A DNA stretch of 9,811 nucleotides from Inquilinus sp. (GCA_013003675.1 JABDIP010000430.1:1-9811); one strand, 5' to 3'; positions 1 to 7,111 are shown, counted from the first letter of the stretch. Numbers and translations: made by a program. Notes: generated by a model from the letters alone, not told the origin.

Positions 1-61
1 GCGCAGAGCGGGATCGCCAGGCGGCGCCGTAGTCCGCCAGCAAGCATTTCCGGCCGCCTTT
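1..61. other. Short flank downstream of betA, possible edge of a neighbouring gene
   Basis: These 61 bases lie beyond the betA stop. Two weak readings are possible. On the minus strand an ATG at 45-47 opens a frame running off the window edge, beginning M-L-A-G-G-L-R-R-R-L-A-I-P-L-C, which has the charged-then-hydrophobic look of a signal peptide or first membrane segment, 14 bp after the betA stop. On the plus strand a frame ends at a TAG at 30-32, which would be the tail of a convergent gene. Fifteen or fewer codons cannot decide between them. No clear intrinsic terminator for the choline operon is visible here. Confidence 0.25.
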
Positions 62-1723
62 CTAACGGTCGCACTCCCGCCAGCGCGGATTGATCCAGGG
101 CTGCAGGTTCGAGCGGGGCAGGAGATCGCGGCCGAGGATGTGGTCCGAGGCCTTCTCGCCGACCATGATGCTGGGCGCGTTCAGATTGCCGTTGGTGATG
201 CGCGGGAAGATCGACGAATCCGCCACCCGCAGCCGGTCGACGCCGATCACCCGGCACAGCGGATCGACCACCGCGTCTCGATCGTCGGTGCGTCCCATCC
301 GGCAGGTGCCGCACGGGTGATAGGCGCTTTCGGCGTGCTGACGGATGAAACCGTCCAACTCGTCGTCGGTCCGCGCCTCCGCGCCGGGCTGGATCTCAGC
401 CCCCCGATAGGGGTCGAAGGCGGCCTGGGCGAGGATCTCGCGGGTCAGCCGGATGCAGTGGCGGAAATCGACCCAATCCCGCTCGTGGCTCATGTAGTTG
501 AACTGGATCCGCGGCGGTTCCCCCGGATCGGCCGATCGCAGCGTCACCTGCCCGCGCGAGGGCGAGCGCATCGGCCCGACATGGGCCTGGAAGCCGTGGC
601 CCTCGGCCGCCGCCTGGCCGTCGTAGCGCACCGCCATCGGCAGGAAATGGTACTGGATGTCCGGGTATTCGACGCCGGGTCCGGACCGCAGGAAGGCGGC
701 GCTCTCGAATTGGTTGGAGGCGCCAAGGCCGGTCTTGGTCAGCAGCCATTGGGCGCCGATCAGCCCCTTCGACCACAGGTTCCAGTGCTTGAACAGGGTG
801 ATCGGCTGGGTGCAGGCCTGCTGGATGTAGAGTTCCAGATGGTCCTGGAGGTTCCGGCCGATACCGGGCCGGTCGGCGATCACGTCGATCCCGTGCCGCG
901 CCAGTTCGTCCGCCGGCCCGATCCCCGAAAGCAGGAGCAGATGCGGGGAGTTGATCGAGGAAGCGGCCAGGATCACCTCGCGCCGGGCGTGGATGACCTC
1001 CAGCGTGCCGCCGCGCTCGACTTCGACCCCGGTGGCGCGGCCCTCCTCGACGATCACCCGGCGGGCGCGACGGCGGACAAGGCGCAGATTGGACCGTTTC
1101 AGGGCCGGCCGCAGATAGGCATTGGCGGCCGACCAGCGTCGGCCGTTCCAGACCGTCTGCTCCATCGGGCCGAAGCCCTCCTGCTTTTCGCCGTTGTAGT
1201 CGTCGGTCCGCTCGAAACCCGCCTGGGCACCGGCGTCGACAAAGGCCTGGAACAGCGGGTTGGCCCGTGGCCCTCGGGTGACGTGCAGCGGGCCGTCCCG
1301 GCCGCGCCAGACCGGGTCGCCGCCATGGCCGCCCGAATGCCAGCTTTCCATCCTCTGGAAATAGGGCAGCACGTCCGCATAGGCCCAGCCTTCGGCCCCT
1401 TCCGCCGCCCAATGGTCGAAATCGTGCGCATGGCCGCGCACATAGACCATGCCGTTGATCGACGACGAGCCGCCGATCACCTTGCCGCGCGGGCAGGCCA
1501 GGCGGCGGCCGCCGAGATGCGGCTCCGGCTCGGTCCGGAACCCCCAATCGTAGCGCCGCATGTTCATCGGATAGGAGAGCGCCGCCGGCATCTGGATGAA
1601 CGGCCCGGCGTCGGTGCCGCCATATTCGACGACCAGCACCGAGTGCCGGCCGTCCTCGGACAGCCGATGGGCCATGGCCGATCCCGCCGACCCGGAGCCG
1701 ATGATGACGAAATCCGCTTCCAT
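62..1723 (-). CDS. betA: Choline dehydrogenase, GMC oxidoreductase family
   Basis: A 553-residue flavoprotein that oxidises choline to betaine aldehyde, the first step of glycine betaine synthesis. BetA enzymes are FAD-dependent and usually membrane-associated. The N-terminal FAD dinucleotide fold is GSGSAG (residues 9-14). The first GMC signature follows at about 79-103 (RGKVIGGSSSINGMVYVRG) and the second at about 255-270 (SSINSPHLLLLSGIGP). The active-site pair is His469 (in AYHPCGTCRMG) and Asn515 (in NGNLNAPS), matching the catalytic His/Asn of choline oxidase and choline dehydrogenase. Length fits the family (E. coli BetA is about 556). The start at 1721-1723 puts the FAD motif at the usual distance from the N-terminus. 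No strong Shine-Dalgarno precedes it, so it may be translationally coupled to betB, whose stop lies 16 bp upstream. It is the last gene of the choXWV-betBA unit. Choline specificity is inferred from context and sequence. Confidence 0.96.
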   Translation of the reverse strand: MEADFVIIGSGSAGSAMAHRLSEDGRHSVLVVEYGGTDAGPFIQMPAALSYPMNMRRYDWGFRTEPEPHLGGRRLACPRGKVIGGSSSINGMVYVRGHAHDFDHWAAEGAEGWAYADVLPYFQRMESWHSGGHGGDPVWRGRDGPLHVTRGPRANPLFQAFVDAGAQAGFERTDDYNGEKQEGFGPMEQTVWNGRRWSAANAYLRPALKRSNLRLVRRRARRVIVEEGRATGVEVERGGTLEVIHARREVILAASSINSPHLLLLSGIGPADELARHGIDVIADRPGIGRNLQDHLELYIQQACTQPITLFKHWNLWSKGLIGAQWLLTKTGLGASNQFESAAFLRSGPGVEYPDIQYHFLPMAVRYDGQAAAEGHGFQAHVGPMRSPSRGQVTLRSADPGEPPRIQFNYMSHERDWVDFRHCIRLTREILAQAAFDPYRGAEIQPGAEARTDDELDGFIRQHAESAYHPCGTCRMGRTDDRDAVVDPLCRVIGVDRLRVADSSIFPRITNGNLNAPSIMVGEKASDHILGRDLLPRSNLQPWINPRWRECDR

Positions 1724-1739
1724 CGAGGCAGCGTCCGGA

Positions 1740-3206
1740 TCAGTAGGGGGCGTCGATGTCGGTCATGGCGACATAGACGCTCTTGACCTGGCTGTAGTGC
1801 TCGATGGCGGCGCCGCCGTTCTCGCGCCCGAGCCCGGAGCGTCCGACGCCGCCGAAGGGCATCTCGATCGGCGTCAGATTGTAGGTGTTGATCCAGCAGG
1901 TTCCGGCCCTCAGCCGCGCCACCATGCGGTGGCCGCGCGCCAGATCCCGGGTGAAGACGCCGGCCGCCAAACCGAACCGGGTGGCATTGGCGCGTGCCGT
2001 CACCTCGTCCTCGTCGCCGAAGGTCAGCAGGCTCATGGCCGGGCCGAAGATCTCCTCGGTCGCCACCACGGCGGCGTCCGACGCGACGTCGAACACCGTC
2101 GGCTCGACCCAGTAGCCGTTCTCGAAGCCGGCCACCTCGGCCCGCCCGCCGCCGATCAGGACCGTCGTCTCGGCCTTGCCCTTCTCGTAGTAGCCGAGCA
2201 CCTTGTCCCGGTGCCCGGCCGAGACCAGCGGCCCGATCTGCGTCGTCTCGTCGAGCGGATCGCCGAGCCTCAAGGCCCGGGTGCGCGCCAGCAGCCGGTC
2301 GATAAAGGCGTCCTTGATCGCCTCATGGACGAAGACCCGCGTGCCGTTCGAACAGACCTGGCCGGTGGAGTAGAAATTCGCCAGCATCGCCGCGCCAACC
2401 GCCTGGTCGATGGACGCATCGTCGAAGACGATCAGCGGCGACTTCCCGCCCAGTTCGAGCGTCACATGCTTCAGCGTTGCGGCGGCCCCCGTCATCACCT
2501 TGATGCCGGTGCCGCTCTCCCCGGTCAGCGAAACCTTGGCGACGTCGGGATGGGCGACCAGCGCCGCGCCGACCGCGCCGCCGCCCTGGACGACGTTGAA
2601 GACGCCGTCGGGCAGTCCCGCTTCGCTCAAGGCCCGCGCCAGCGACAGCGCCGATAGCGGCGTCACCTCGGACGGCTTGAACACCATGGCGTTGCCGCAG
2701 GCGAGCGCCGGGGCCGCCTTCCAGCAGGCGATCTGGATCGGATAGTTCCAGGCGCCGATTCCGACGCAGACGCCCAGCGGTTCCCGACGGGTGTAGGCGA
2801 AATCGCCGTCGTCGCCGGAAAAGCCGATATGGTCGCCGGTGAGCGTCGCCGCCTGGGCGGCGAAGTACTCCAGGCAATCGGCCCCCGAAGCCGCGTCCGC
2901 CACCAGCGTCTCCTGCAGCGGCTTGCCGGTGTCGAGGGTCTCGATCTCGGAAATCGCGCGATTGTCCCGGCGCAGGATGTCGGCGGCGCGGCGCAGCACC
3001 CGCCCGCGTTCCGCCGGGGCGGTCTTGCGCCAGACCTCGAAGCCGCGCCTGGCGGAGGCGACGGCGGCGTCGACCTCGTCCGGCGTCGCCCAGGCGATCT
3101 CCGCGATCGTCTCGGCGGTCGCGGGGTAGGGGTCCGGATGGCGCTCGCCGGCACCGGCGAGATAGGCGCCGTCGACGTAGTGCGACCCTTCGGGCTGCGC
3201 GCGCAT
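1740..3206 (-). CDS. betB: Betaine aldehyde dehydrogenase, NAD(P)-dependent
   Basis: A 488-residue aldehyde dehydrogenase that oxidises betaine aldehyde to glycine betaine, the second step after BetA. Key residues are in place: Asn154 in GAWNYP, Lys177 in VFKPSE for cofactor binding, the LTGESGTG cofactor loop near 227-234, general base Glu251 in ELGGKSP, nucleophile Cys285 in GQVCSNGTRVF, and the EEIFGP motif at 384-389. Length matches E. coli BetB (about 490). The start at 3204-3206 has GGAAC about 8 nt upstream. The gene begins 20 bp after choV ends and stops 16 bp before betA, consistent with one transcript. Family assignment is certain. Substrate assignment rests on the betA, betI and choXWV neighbours plus the BetB-like cysteine region. 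The cofactor preference cannot be read from the sequence. Confidence 0.95.
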   Translation of the reverse strand: MRAQPEGSHYVDGAYLAGAGERHPDPYPATAETIAEIAWATPDEVDAAVASARRGFEVWRKTAPAERGRVLRRAADILRRDNRAISEIETLDTGKPLQETLVADAASGADCLEYFAAQAATLTGDHIGFSGDDGDFAYTRREPLGVCVGIGAWNYPIQIACWKAAPALACGNAMVFKPSEVTPLSALSLARALSEAGLPDGVFNVVQGGGAVGAALVAHPDVAKVSLTGESGTGIKVMTGAAATLKHVTLELGGKSPLIVFDDASIDQAVGAAMLANFYSTGQVCSNGTRVFVHEAIKDAFIDRLLARTRALRLGDPLDETTQIGPLVSAGHRDKVLGYYEKGKAETTVLIGGGRAEVAGFENGYWVEPTVFDVASDAAVVATEEIFGPAMSLLTFGDEDEVTARANATRFGLAAGVFTRDLARGHRMVARLRAGTCWINTYNLTPIEMPFGGVGRSGLGRENGGAAIEHYSQVKSVYVAMTDIDAPY

Positions 3207-3226
3207 GGTTTCCGTTCCGCGCCGGA

Positions 3227-4261
3227 TCAGGAGCGCAGCAGCGATTGCAGGAGCGCCGCGCCGCCGATGACACCGACCGGTCCCTCGGGGCCGGTGACAT
3301 AGATGTCCGACGGGTCGTCGAGGTGCGCCTGGATCAGATCGCGAACCGGCGTTTCCTGACTGAGAAGCCGGGCGTCCGCCGGGACCTCCCGTCCATCGAG
3401 CGGCTGCATGATCTCGACCGCGCGCAGGACGTTCAGCGGGTTCATATGGGCGACGAATTCCGCCACGTAGTCGGTCGCCGGGTTCATCACGATCTCCTGT
3501 GGCGTGCCGAGCTGGACGATGCGCCCGCCCTCCATGATCGCGATGCGCGAGCCGATCTTGAGCGCCTCGTCCAAATCGTGGCTGACGAAGATGACGGTGC
3601 GGTTGAGCCGCTCCTGGAATTCCAGCAACTCGTCCTGCAGCTTGTTGCGGATCAGCGGATCGAGCGCGGAAAACGGTTCGTCCATCAGCAGGATCGGCGC
3701 CTCGGTCGCGAAAGCCCGCGCCAAGCCGACGCGCTGCTGCATGCCGCCGGAAAGCTCCTGCACCTTGCGCTCCGCCCAGTCGGTGAGATTGACCAACTCG
3801 AGCTGTGTCATGGCGCGACGGCGCCGTTCCTCGACGGAAACGCCAGCCAGCTCCAGGCCGAAGCTGACATTCTCCACGACCGTGCGCCAGGGCAGCAGCC
3901 CGAATTGTTGGAACACCATGGCGACGCGTTCGGTGCGGATATCACGCAAGCCCTTCTCGTCGACCCCGGTCACATCGACCAGCGCCTCGCCGGTGGCCAC
4001 ATGGACGGCGCCCCGTGCCACCGGGTTCAGGCCGTTGACCGCGCGCAGGAGGGTCGACTTGCCGGAGCCGGACAGGCCCATCAGCACGACGATCTCGCCC
4101 TCCTCGACGTCGAGCGAGCAGTCGTGGACACCCAGCACCTGGCCGGTCTCGACCTGGATCTCCTCCCGCGTGCGGCCTTCGTCCATCAGTGGTAGGGCGA
4201 TCTCCGGGTTGTCGCCGAAGACGATGTTGACCGCGTCGAAACGCACCATTGTGTCGGCCAT
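3227..4261 (-). CDS. choV: Choline ABC transporter, ATP-binding subunit
   Basis: A 344-residue cytoplasmic ATPase that energises choline import through ChoW. It belongs to the ProV/OpuAA quaternary-amine branch. Visible motifs are Walker A GLSGSGKST (62-70), the Q-loop in VFQQFGLLPW (116-125), signature LSGGMQQR (170-177), Walker B ILLMDEP (190-196), D-loop SALD and the H-loop His228 in VSHDLDEA. The extended N-terminus before the first strand (IALPLMDEGRTREEIQ) is characteristic of ProV/ChoV proteins. After about residue 272 a short tail ending GPVGVIGGAALLQSLL looks like part of a single CBS-type module, shorter than the double CBS of E. coli ProV. The open frame extends much further upstream, but that part overlaps choW in another frame. 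The ATG at 4259-4261, 2 bp after the choW stop and preceded by GGAGAG, is the supported start. Confidence 0.95.
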   Translation of the reverse strand: MADTMVRFDAVNIVFGDNPEIALPLMDEGRTREEIQVETGQVLGVHDCSLDVEEGEIVVLMGLSGSGKSTLLRAVNGLNPVARGAVHVATGEALVDVTGVDEKGLRDIRTERVAMVFQQFGLLPWRTVVENVSFGLELAGVSVEERRRRAMTQLELVNLTDWAERKVQELSGGMQQRVGLARAFATEAPILLMDEPFSALDPLIRNKLQDELLEFQERLNRTVIFVSHDLDEALKIGSRIAIMEGGRIVQLGTPQEIVMNPATDYVAEFVAHMNPLNVLRAVEIMQPLDGREVPADARLLSQETPVRDLIQAHLDDPSDIYVTGPEGPVGVIGGAALLQSLLRS

Positions 4262-4263
4262 GA

Positions 4264-5118
4264 TCAGCTCTCCGAGCGCCGGAACAGGCGGTCGAGGATG
4301 ATTGCGATCAGCACGATGGCGATCCCCACCTCGAAACCCTTGGCGATGTTGACCTGGTTGAGCGCGCGCAGGGTCGGCACGCCCAGCCCGTCGGCCCCGA
4401 CCAGCGCGGCGATGACCACCATGGACAGGGAGAGCATGATCGTCTGGGTCAGCCCCGCCATGATCTGCGGCATCGCGTAGGGCAGTTCCACCTTCCACAA
4501 GAGCTGGCTTCGCGAGGCGCCGAACGCCTCTCCCGCCTCGATCAGCTCCTTCGGGGTCGAGGTGATGCCGAGATGGGTCAGGCGGATCGGCGCCGGGATG
4601 GCGAAGATGACGGTGGCGATCAGGCCGGGCACCATGCCGAGTCCGAACAGGATCAGCGCCGGGATCAGGTAGACGAAGGTCGGGATCGTCTGCATGAGGT
4701 CGAGCACGGGGCGCAGCGCGGCGAAGAGCCAGGGACGCCGCGCCGCGGCGATGCCGACCGGCACGCCGGCGCTCATGCAAACCGCCGTGGCGGCCAGAAC
4801 CAGGGCCAGTGTCTCGGTGGTTTCCTCCCAATAACCCTGGTTGATGATGAGGAGCAGACCGAAGAGCGCGAAGGCGGTGAAACCGACGGACCGGCGTGCC
4901 CACCAGGCGAGCCCGGCGACCGCGATCACGACGACCAGGGGATGCGGGGCCTGCAGCACCCAAAGGATGGCGAGGACGACGGTTTCGAGAACTGCGGATA
5001 CGCCGTCAAAGAACCAGGCGGCATGGTCGGTGAGCAGGTCGACGAAACCCTTGGCCCATTTGCCGACCGGTATTTTGTTGGACTCGATCCAATCCAGATA
5101 GGAATCGGTCCCTTCCAT
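4264..5118 (-). CDS. choW: Choline ABC transporter, permease subunit
   Basis: A 284-residue inner-membrane permease, the ChoW/ProW partner of ChoV and ChoX. Hydrophobic segments lie near 43-56, 60-74, 78-92, 103-125, 132-160, 163-178, 222-242 and 264-276. The cytoplasmic coupling (EAA) loop that docks on the ATPase is clear at about 190-222, with ELIEAGEAFGASRSQLLWKV followed by ELPYAMPQI. The N-terminus (SYLDWIESNKIPVGKWAKG) is the amphipathic start typical of this family, and the length is normal. The start at 5116-5118 has AGGAG (5126-5130) 7 nt upstream, a good ribosome binding site. The stop lies 2 bp before choV, so coupling is likely. A long spacer with several inverted repeats separates it from choX. 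Confidence 0.94.
   Translation of the reverse strand: MEGTDSYLDWIESNKIPVGKWAKGFVDLLTDHAAWFFDGVSAVLETVVLAILWVLQAPHPLVVVIAVAGLAWWARRSVGFTAFALFGLLLIINQGYWEETTETLALVLAATAVCMSAGVPVGIAAARRPWLFAALRPVLDLMQTIPTFVYLIPALILFGLGMVPGLIATVIFAIPAPIRLTHLGITSTPKELIEAGEAFGASRSQLLWKVELPYAMPQIMAGLTQTIMLSLSMVVIAALVGADGLGVPTLRALNQVNIAKGFEVGIAIVLIAIILDRLFRRSES
4268..4273 (-). promoter_or_regulatory. choV ribosome binding site within the choW 3' end
   Basis: On the minus strand GGAGAG lies in the last codons of choW, 6 nt before the choV ATG at 4259-4261. This fixes the choV start and excludes the much longer upstream extension of the same frame. Confidence 0.75.
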
Positions 5119-5300
5119 CGGCTGTCTCCTGCAATGGCCCGACGGTCAGCATCCACGCCGCTGGCCGCGGAAGGCGAGGGGCCGGGTTCCCGGCAGGCAT
5201 CGCCGGCTCGTCCGGCCCTCAGCCGTTCGGGCGGCCACCGGGGCCGCCCGTCGCGCCGAAATCCTCGGATCGGCGCGATCCGCGCGCGGGCGATTCCGGC
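5119..5300 (-). other. choX-choW intergenic region with clustered inverted repeats
   Basis: This 182-bp spacer is the only large gap inside an otherwise tightly packed operon and holds no credible gene. It contains several short perfect inverted repeats. In transcript order these are CGGCC/GGCCG around the choX stop (5297-5310), CGGATC/GATCCG (5266-5282), a 9-bp stem CGGGCGGCC/GGCCGCCCG with a 5-nt loop (5228-5250), GCCGG/CCGGC (5202-5216) and GCCGGG/CCCGGC (5181-5194). No T-run follows any of them, so intrinsic termination is unlikely. The known parallel is stable hairpins after binding-protein genes such as malE, which protect the upstream mRNA and keep the binding protein in excess over the membrane subunits. 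That role is inferred here. Confidence 0.6.
5228..5250 (-). terminator. Strong intercistronic hairpin, probable mRNA stabiliser or partial terminator
   Basis: A perfect 9-bp GC stem (CGGGCGGCC paired with GGCCGCCCG) encloses a 5-nt loop, about 50 nt downstream of the choX stop. There is no following U-tract on the minus strand, so it is more likely a 3' stabiliser for choX mRNA or a point of partial attenuation than a full intrinsic terminator. Confidence 0.45.
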
Positions 5301-6242
5301 CTAGAGGCCGAGGCTGGCGCGGACCGCCGCCAACCCGTCCTTTCCGTCGTGGGTCGTGACCCCTTCGAGCCAGCCGTCGAGAACGTCCGGATGGGCCTGC
5401 AGCCAAGCCTGCGCCGCATCCTCCGGGTCTTCGCCATCGTTGAGGATGGCGCCCATTATTTCGTTCTCCAGGTCCAGCGAGAACCGCAGGTTCTGCAACA
5501 GGGCGCCGACATTGGAGCACTCGTCGACATAGCCCGCGCGCACATTGGTGTAGACCGTCGCACCGCCGAATTCCGGGCCGAAAAAATCGTCGCCGCCGGA
5601 AAGATACGCCATGTCCAGATTGGCGTTCATCGGATGCGGTTCCCAGCCAAGGAAGACGATCCCTTCGCCGCGGCGCGTGGCCCGCGCCACCTGGGACAGC
5701 ATGCCCTGTTCGGAGCTTTCGACGACCTCGAAACCCTTCAGGCCGAAGGCATCCTGCTCGATCATGTCGATGATCAGACGGTTACCGTCATTGCCGGGCT
5801 CGATGCCGTAGATCCTGCCGTCGAGCTGGTCGCGGAACCTGGCGATGTCGGCGAAGTCCTTCAGGCCGGCGTCGAACAGCGACCTGTTGACGGCCAGCGT
5901 GTATTTCGCGCCTTCGAGGTTCTCGCGCACGGTTTCGACCGTGCCGGCATCGCGATAGGCGGCGATGTCGCCCTCCATCGTCGGCATCCAATTGCCGAGG
6001 AAGATGTCGATGTCGCCGTTCGCCATGGAGGCATAGGTGACCGGGACGGAGAGAACCTTGACGTCGGCGTCGTAGCCGAGGGCGCCCAGCACCGTCGTAG
6101 TGGCCGCGGTCGTCGCCGTGATGTCGGTCCAGCCGACGTCCGAGAAGCGGACCTCCCGGCAGCTCTCCGGTTCCGCCGCCGAGGCGGAAATCGTCGCCAT
6201 CCCGGCCAGCGCCGCAAGCGCCATTGCAGACTTGAACTTCAT
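5301..6242 (-). CDS. choX: Periplasmic choline-binding protein of the ABC importer
   Basis: A 313-residue substrate-binding protein that captures choline in the periplasm and delivers it to ChoW/ChoV. A Sec signal peptide is visible (MKFKSAMALAALAGMATISASA, cleavage near residues 22-23). From memory, the choline-binding residues of Sinorhizobium meliloti ChoX are Trp43, Asp45, Trp90, Tyr119, Asn156 and Trp205. Here the equivalents are Trp38, Asp40, Trp85, Tyr114, Asn151 and Trp200, all at the same offset of five, so the aromatic box is intact. The only two cysteines, Cys28 and Cys242, could form a disulfide in the mature protein. The start at 6240-6242 has GGGAGGG (6247-6253) just upstream, the strongest ribosome binding site in the operon. 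It is the first gene of the unit, divergent from betI, and should be choline-inducible. Choline and possibly acetylcholine are the expected ligands. Confidence 0.95.
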   Translation of the reverse strand: MKFKSAMALAALAGMATISASAAEPESCREVRFSDVGWTDITATTAATTTVLGALGYDADVKVLSVPVTYASMANGDIDIFLGNWMPTMEGDIAAYRDAGTVETVRENLEGAKYTLAVNRSLFDAGLKDFADIARFRDQLDGRIYGIEPGNDGNRLIIDMIEQDAFGLKGFEVVESSEQGMLSQVARATRRGEGIVFLGWEPHPMNANLDMAYLSGGDDFFGPEFGGATVYTNVRAGYVDECSNVGALLQNLRFSLDLENEIMGAILNDGEDPEDAAQAWLQAHPDVLDGWLEGVTTHDGKDGLAAVRASLGL

Positions 6243-6264
6243 CGGTCCCTCCCATTGCCGCGCC

Positions 6265-6280
6265 GCCCGGTTCGCCGGGC
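6265..6280 (-). promoter_or_regulatory. Hairpin in the choX 5' leader
   Basis: A perfect 6-bp inverted repeat, GCCCGG and CCGGGC around a 4-nt loop (TTCG on the plus strand, CGAA in the choX message), ends 22 nt before the choX ATG and about 11 nt before its Shine-Dalgarno. It would lie in the 5' untranslated region if transcription starts near the BetI operator. A leader stabiliser is plausible, but function is not shown. Confidence 0.4.
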
Positions 6281-6310
6281 TGGTCCGTCTATGCTTTTGG
6301 TTGACCCGGC

Positions 6311-6340
6311 CATAGAAAGGGTCATTGACTGGTCAGTCAA
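6311..6340 (-). promoter_or_regulatory. Candidate choX operon promoter
   Basis: On the minus strand TTGACT (6335-6340) is a good -35 match lying inside the operator palindrome. A weak -10, TTCTAT or TCTATG (6311-6317), follows 17-18 nt later. If correct, transcription would start near 6305 and leave a leader of about 60 nt. The -10 match is poor (3 of 6), so only the placement relative to the operator gives it weight. Confidence 0.3.
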
Positions 6341-6343
6341 TGA
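6322..6343. promoter_or_regulatory. Candidate BetI operator palindrome
   Basis: Two perfect 10-bp arms, TCATTGACTG and CAGTCAATGA, are separated by GT, giving a 22-bp inverted repeat between the divergent betI and choX genes. TetR-family dimers such as BetI bind palindromes of this size, and known BetI sites contain TTGA/TCAA-type half-sites around ATTGA. It lies 16 bp before the betI start and overlaps the best choX -35 candidate, so one bound dimer could repress both genes. Choline-dependent release is known for BetI of E. coli and is assumed here. Confidence 0.75.
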
Positions 6344-6358
6344 ATAATCGGGTGCGGC

Positions 6359-6943
6359 TTGGGCGTGCAGCAATCGAAACGATCCCGGGACCGGCAAAAC
6401 GAACTGATCGAGGCGGCGCTGAGCGTCATCGGCCGGGCCGGATCGCTCGACGTCTCGGTCAGCCAGATCGCCGGACAGGCCGGCGTCTCCTCCGCCCTGG
6501 CGCACCACTATTTCGGCAGCAAGGAGGATTTGCTGTTCGCGACGCAACGCCATCTCCTGACCTTGTTCCGTCAGGACGTGGTGGCCCGCCTCGCCGCCGC
6601 GCCGACACCGCGGGCCCGGCTTTCCGCCATCGTCGAAGCGAGCTTCTCGCCGCTGCAATTCAACGCCGGGACCGTGGCCGCGTGGACGATCTTCTATCTC
6701 CGGGCGCAGTCCTCTCGGGCGAATTCCCGCCTTCTCCAGGTCTATGTTGCCAGGCTGCGCGCCAACCTCGTGCACGAGCTGCGGTCGTTGATATCGGAGA
6801 CGAAGATCGAGGCGGCGGCGGAATCGATCGGGGCGATGATCGACGGGCTCTATCTCCGCCAGGGCCTTCGCAAGGGAGCGGCCGATCGCGAAGCCGCGAT
6901 CAGGATCACCGAACACCTGATCGACACGCTGGTCCGCTCCTGA
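6359..6943 (+). CDS. betI: TetR-family choline-responsive repressor BetI
   Basis: A 194-residue transcriptional repressor of glycine betaine synthesis genes, close to the 195 residues of E. coli BetI. The N-terminal helix-turn-helix spans about 32-55 (VSVSQIAGQAGVSSALAHHYF followed by GSKEDLL), and its ALAHHYFGSKE segment is typical of alphaproteobacterial BetI. The C-terminal ligand and dimerisation domain carries the family-like stretches AAAPTPRARLSAIVEASF, TVAAWTIFY and AMIDGLYLRQGL. There is no ATG: the frame has a TTG at 6359 and a GTG at 6365, and an in-frame stop at 6341-6343 forbids any longer start. TTG gives a family-typical length, but no good Shine-Dalgarno precedes either, suggesting weak translation of the repressor. 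It is divergent from choX and shares its operator, so autoregulation is likely. Confidence 0.93.
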   Translation: MGVQQSKRSRDRQNELIEAALSVIGRAGSLDVSVSQIAGQAGVSSALAHHYFGSKEDLLFATQRHLLTLFRQDVVARLAAAPTPRARLSAIVEASFSPLQFNAGTVAAWTIFYLRAQSSRANSRLLQVYVARLRANLVHELRSLISETKIEAAAESIGAMIDGLYLRQGLRKGAADREAAIRITEHLIDTLVRS

Positions 6944-7020
6944 AGCAACCTGGCGGTCTGGATCGCTCTGCCTGCTGCGTTCCAGCCCAGGCCGTTTCGA
7001 CGCCGGCTTCGGGGCCGCGT

Positions 7021-7044
7021 TCGCCGGCCTGCGACAGCCGGCGA
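7021..7044 (+). terminator. Inverted repeat downstream of betI, possible terminator
   Basis: Perfect 8-bp arms TCGCCGGC and GCCGGCGA flank an 8-nt loop, 77 bp after the betI stop. No T-tract follows, so it is at best a factor-assisted terminator or mRNA 3' end. GC-rich DNA produces such repeats often. Confidence 0.35.
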
Positions 7045-7111
7045 GGAGGGCCGGAGTCGTTGAGAACCATGGATTTCTCGGGAATCTTGCATGTCGTGCC
7101 GGCAAGAATAT

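Noticed and set aside
140..1786. Long plus-strand open frame (548 codons) opposite betA
   Set aside because: It is antisense to a gene with all GMC motifs, its translation is low-complexity and lacks recognisable domains, and such mirror frames are common in GC-rich DNA.
4262..4963. Upstream extension of the choV frame, giving a 578-residue fusion
   Set aside because: The extension overlaps choW in another frame, has an Arg/Pro/Ala-rich composition, and a clear ribosome binding site marks the ATG at 4259-4261.
4264..5304. Plus-strand frames opposite choW and the choX-choW gap
   Set aside because: Highly charged, low-complexity translations antisense to a well-motifed permease; no ribosome site or family resemblance.
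6243..6358. Riboswitch upstream of choX
   Set aside because: The region is short and explained by an operator, promoter candidate and one small hairpin. No known riboswitch core was seen.
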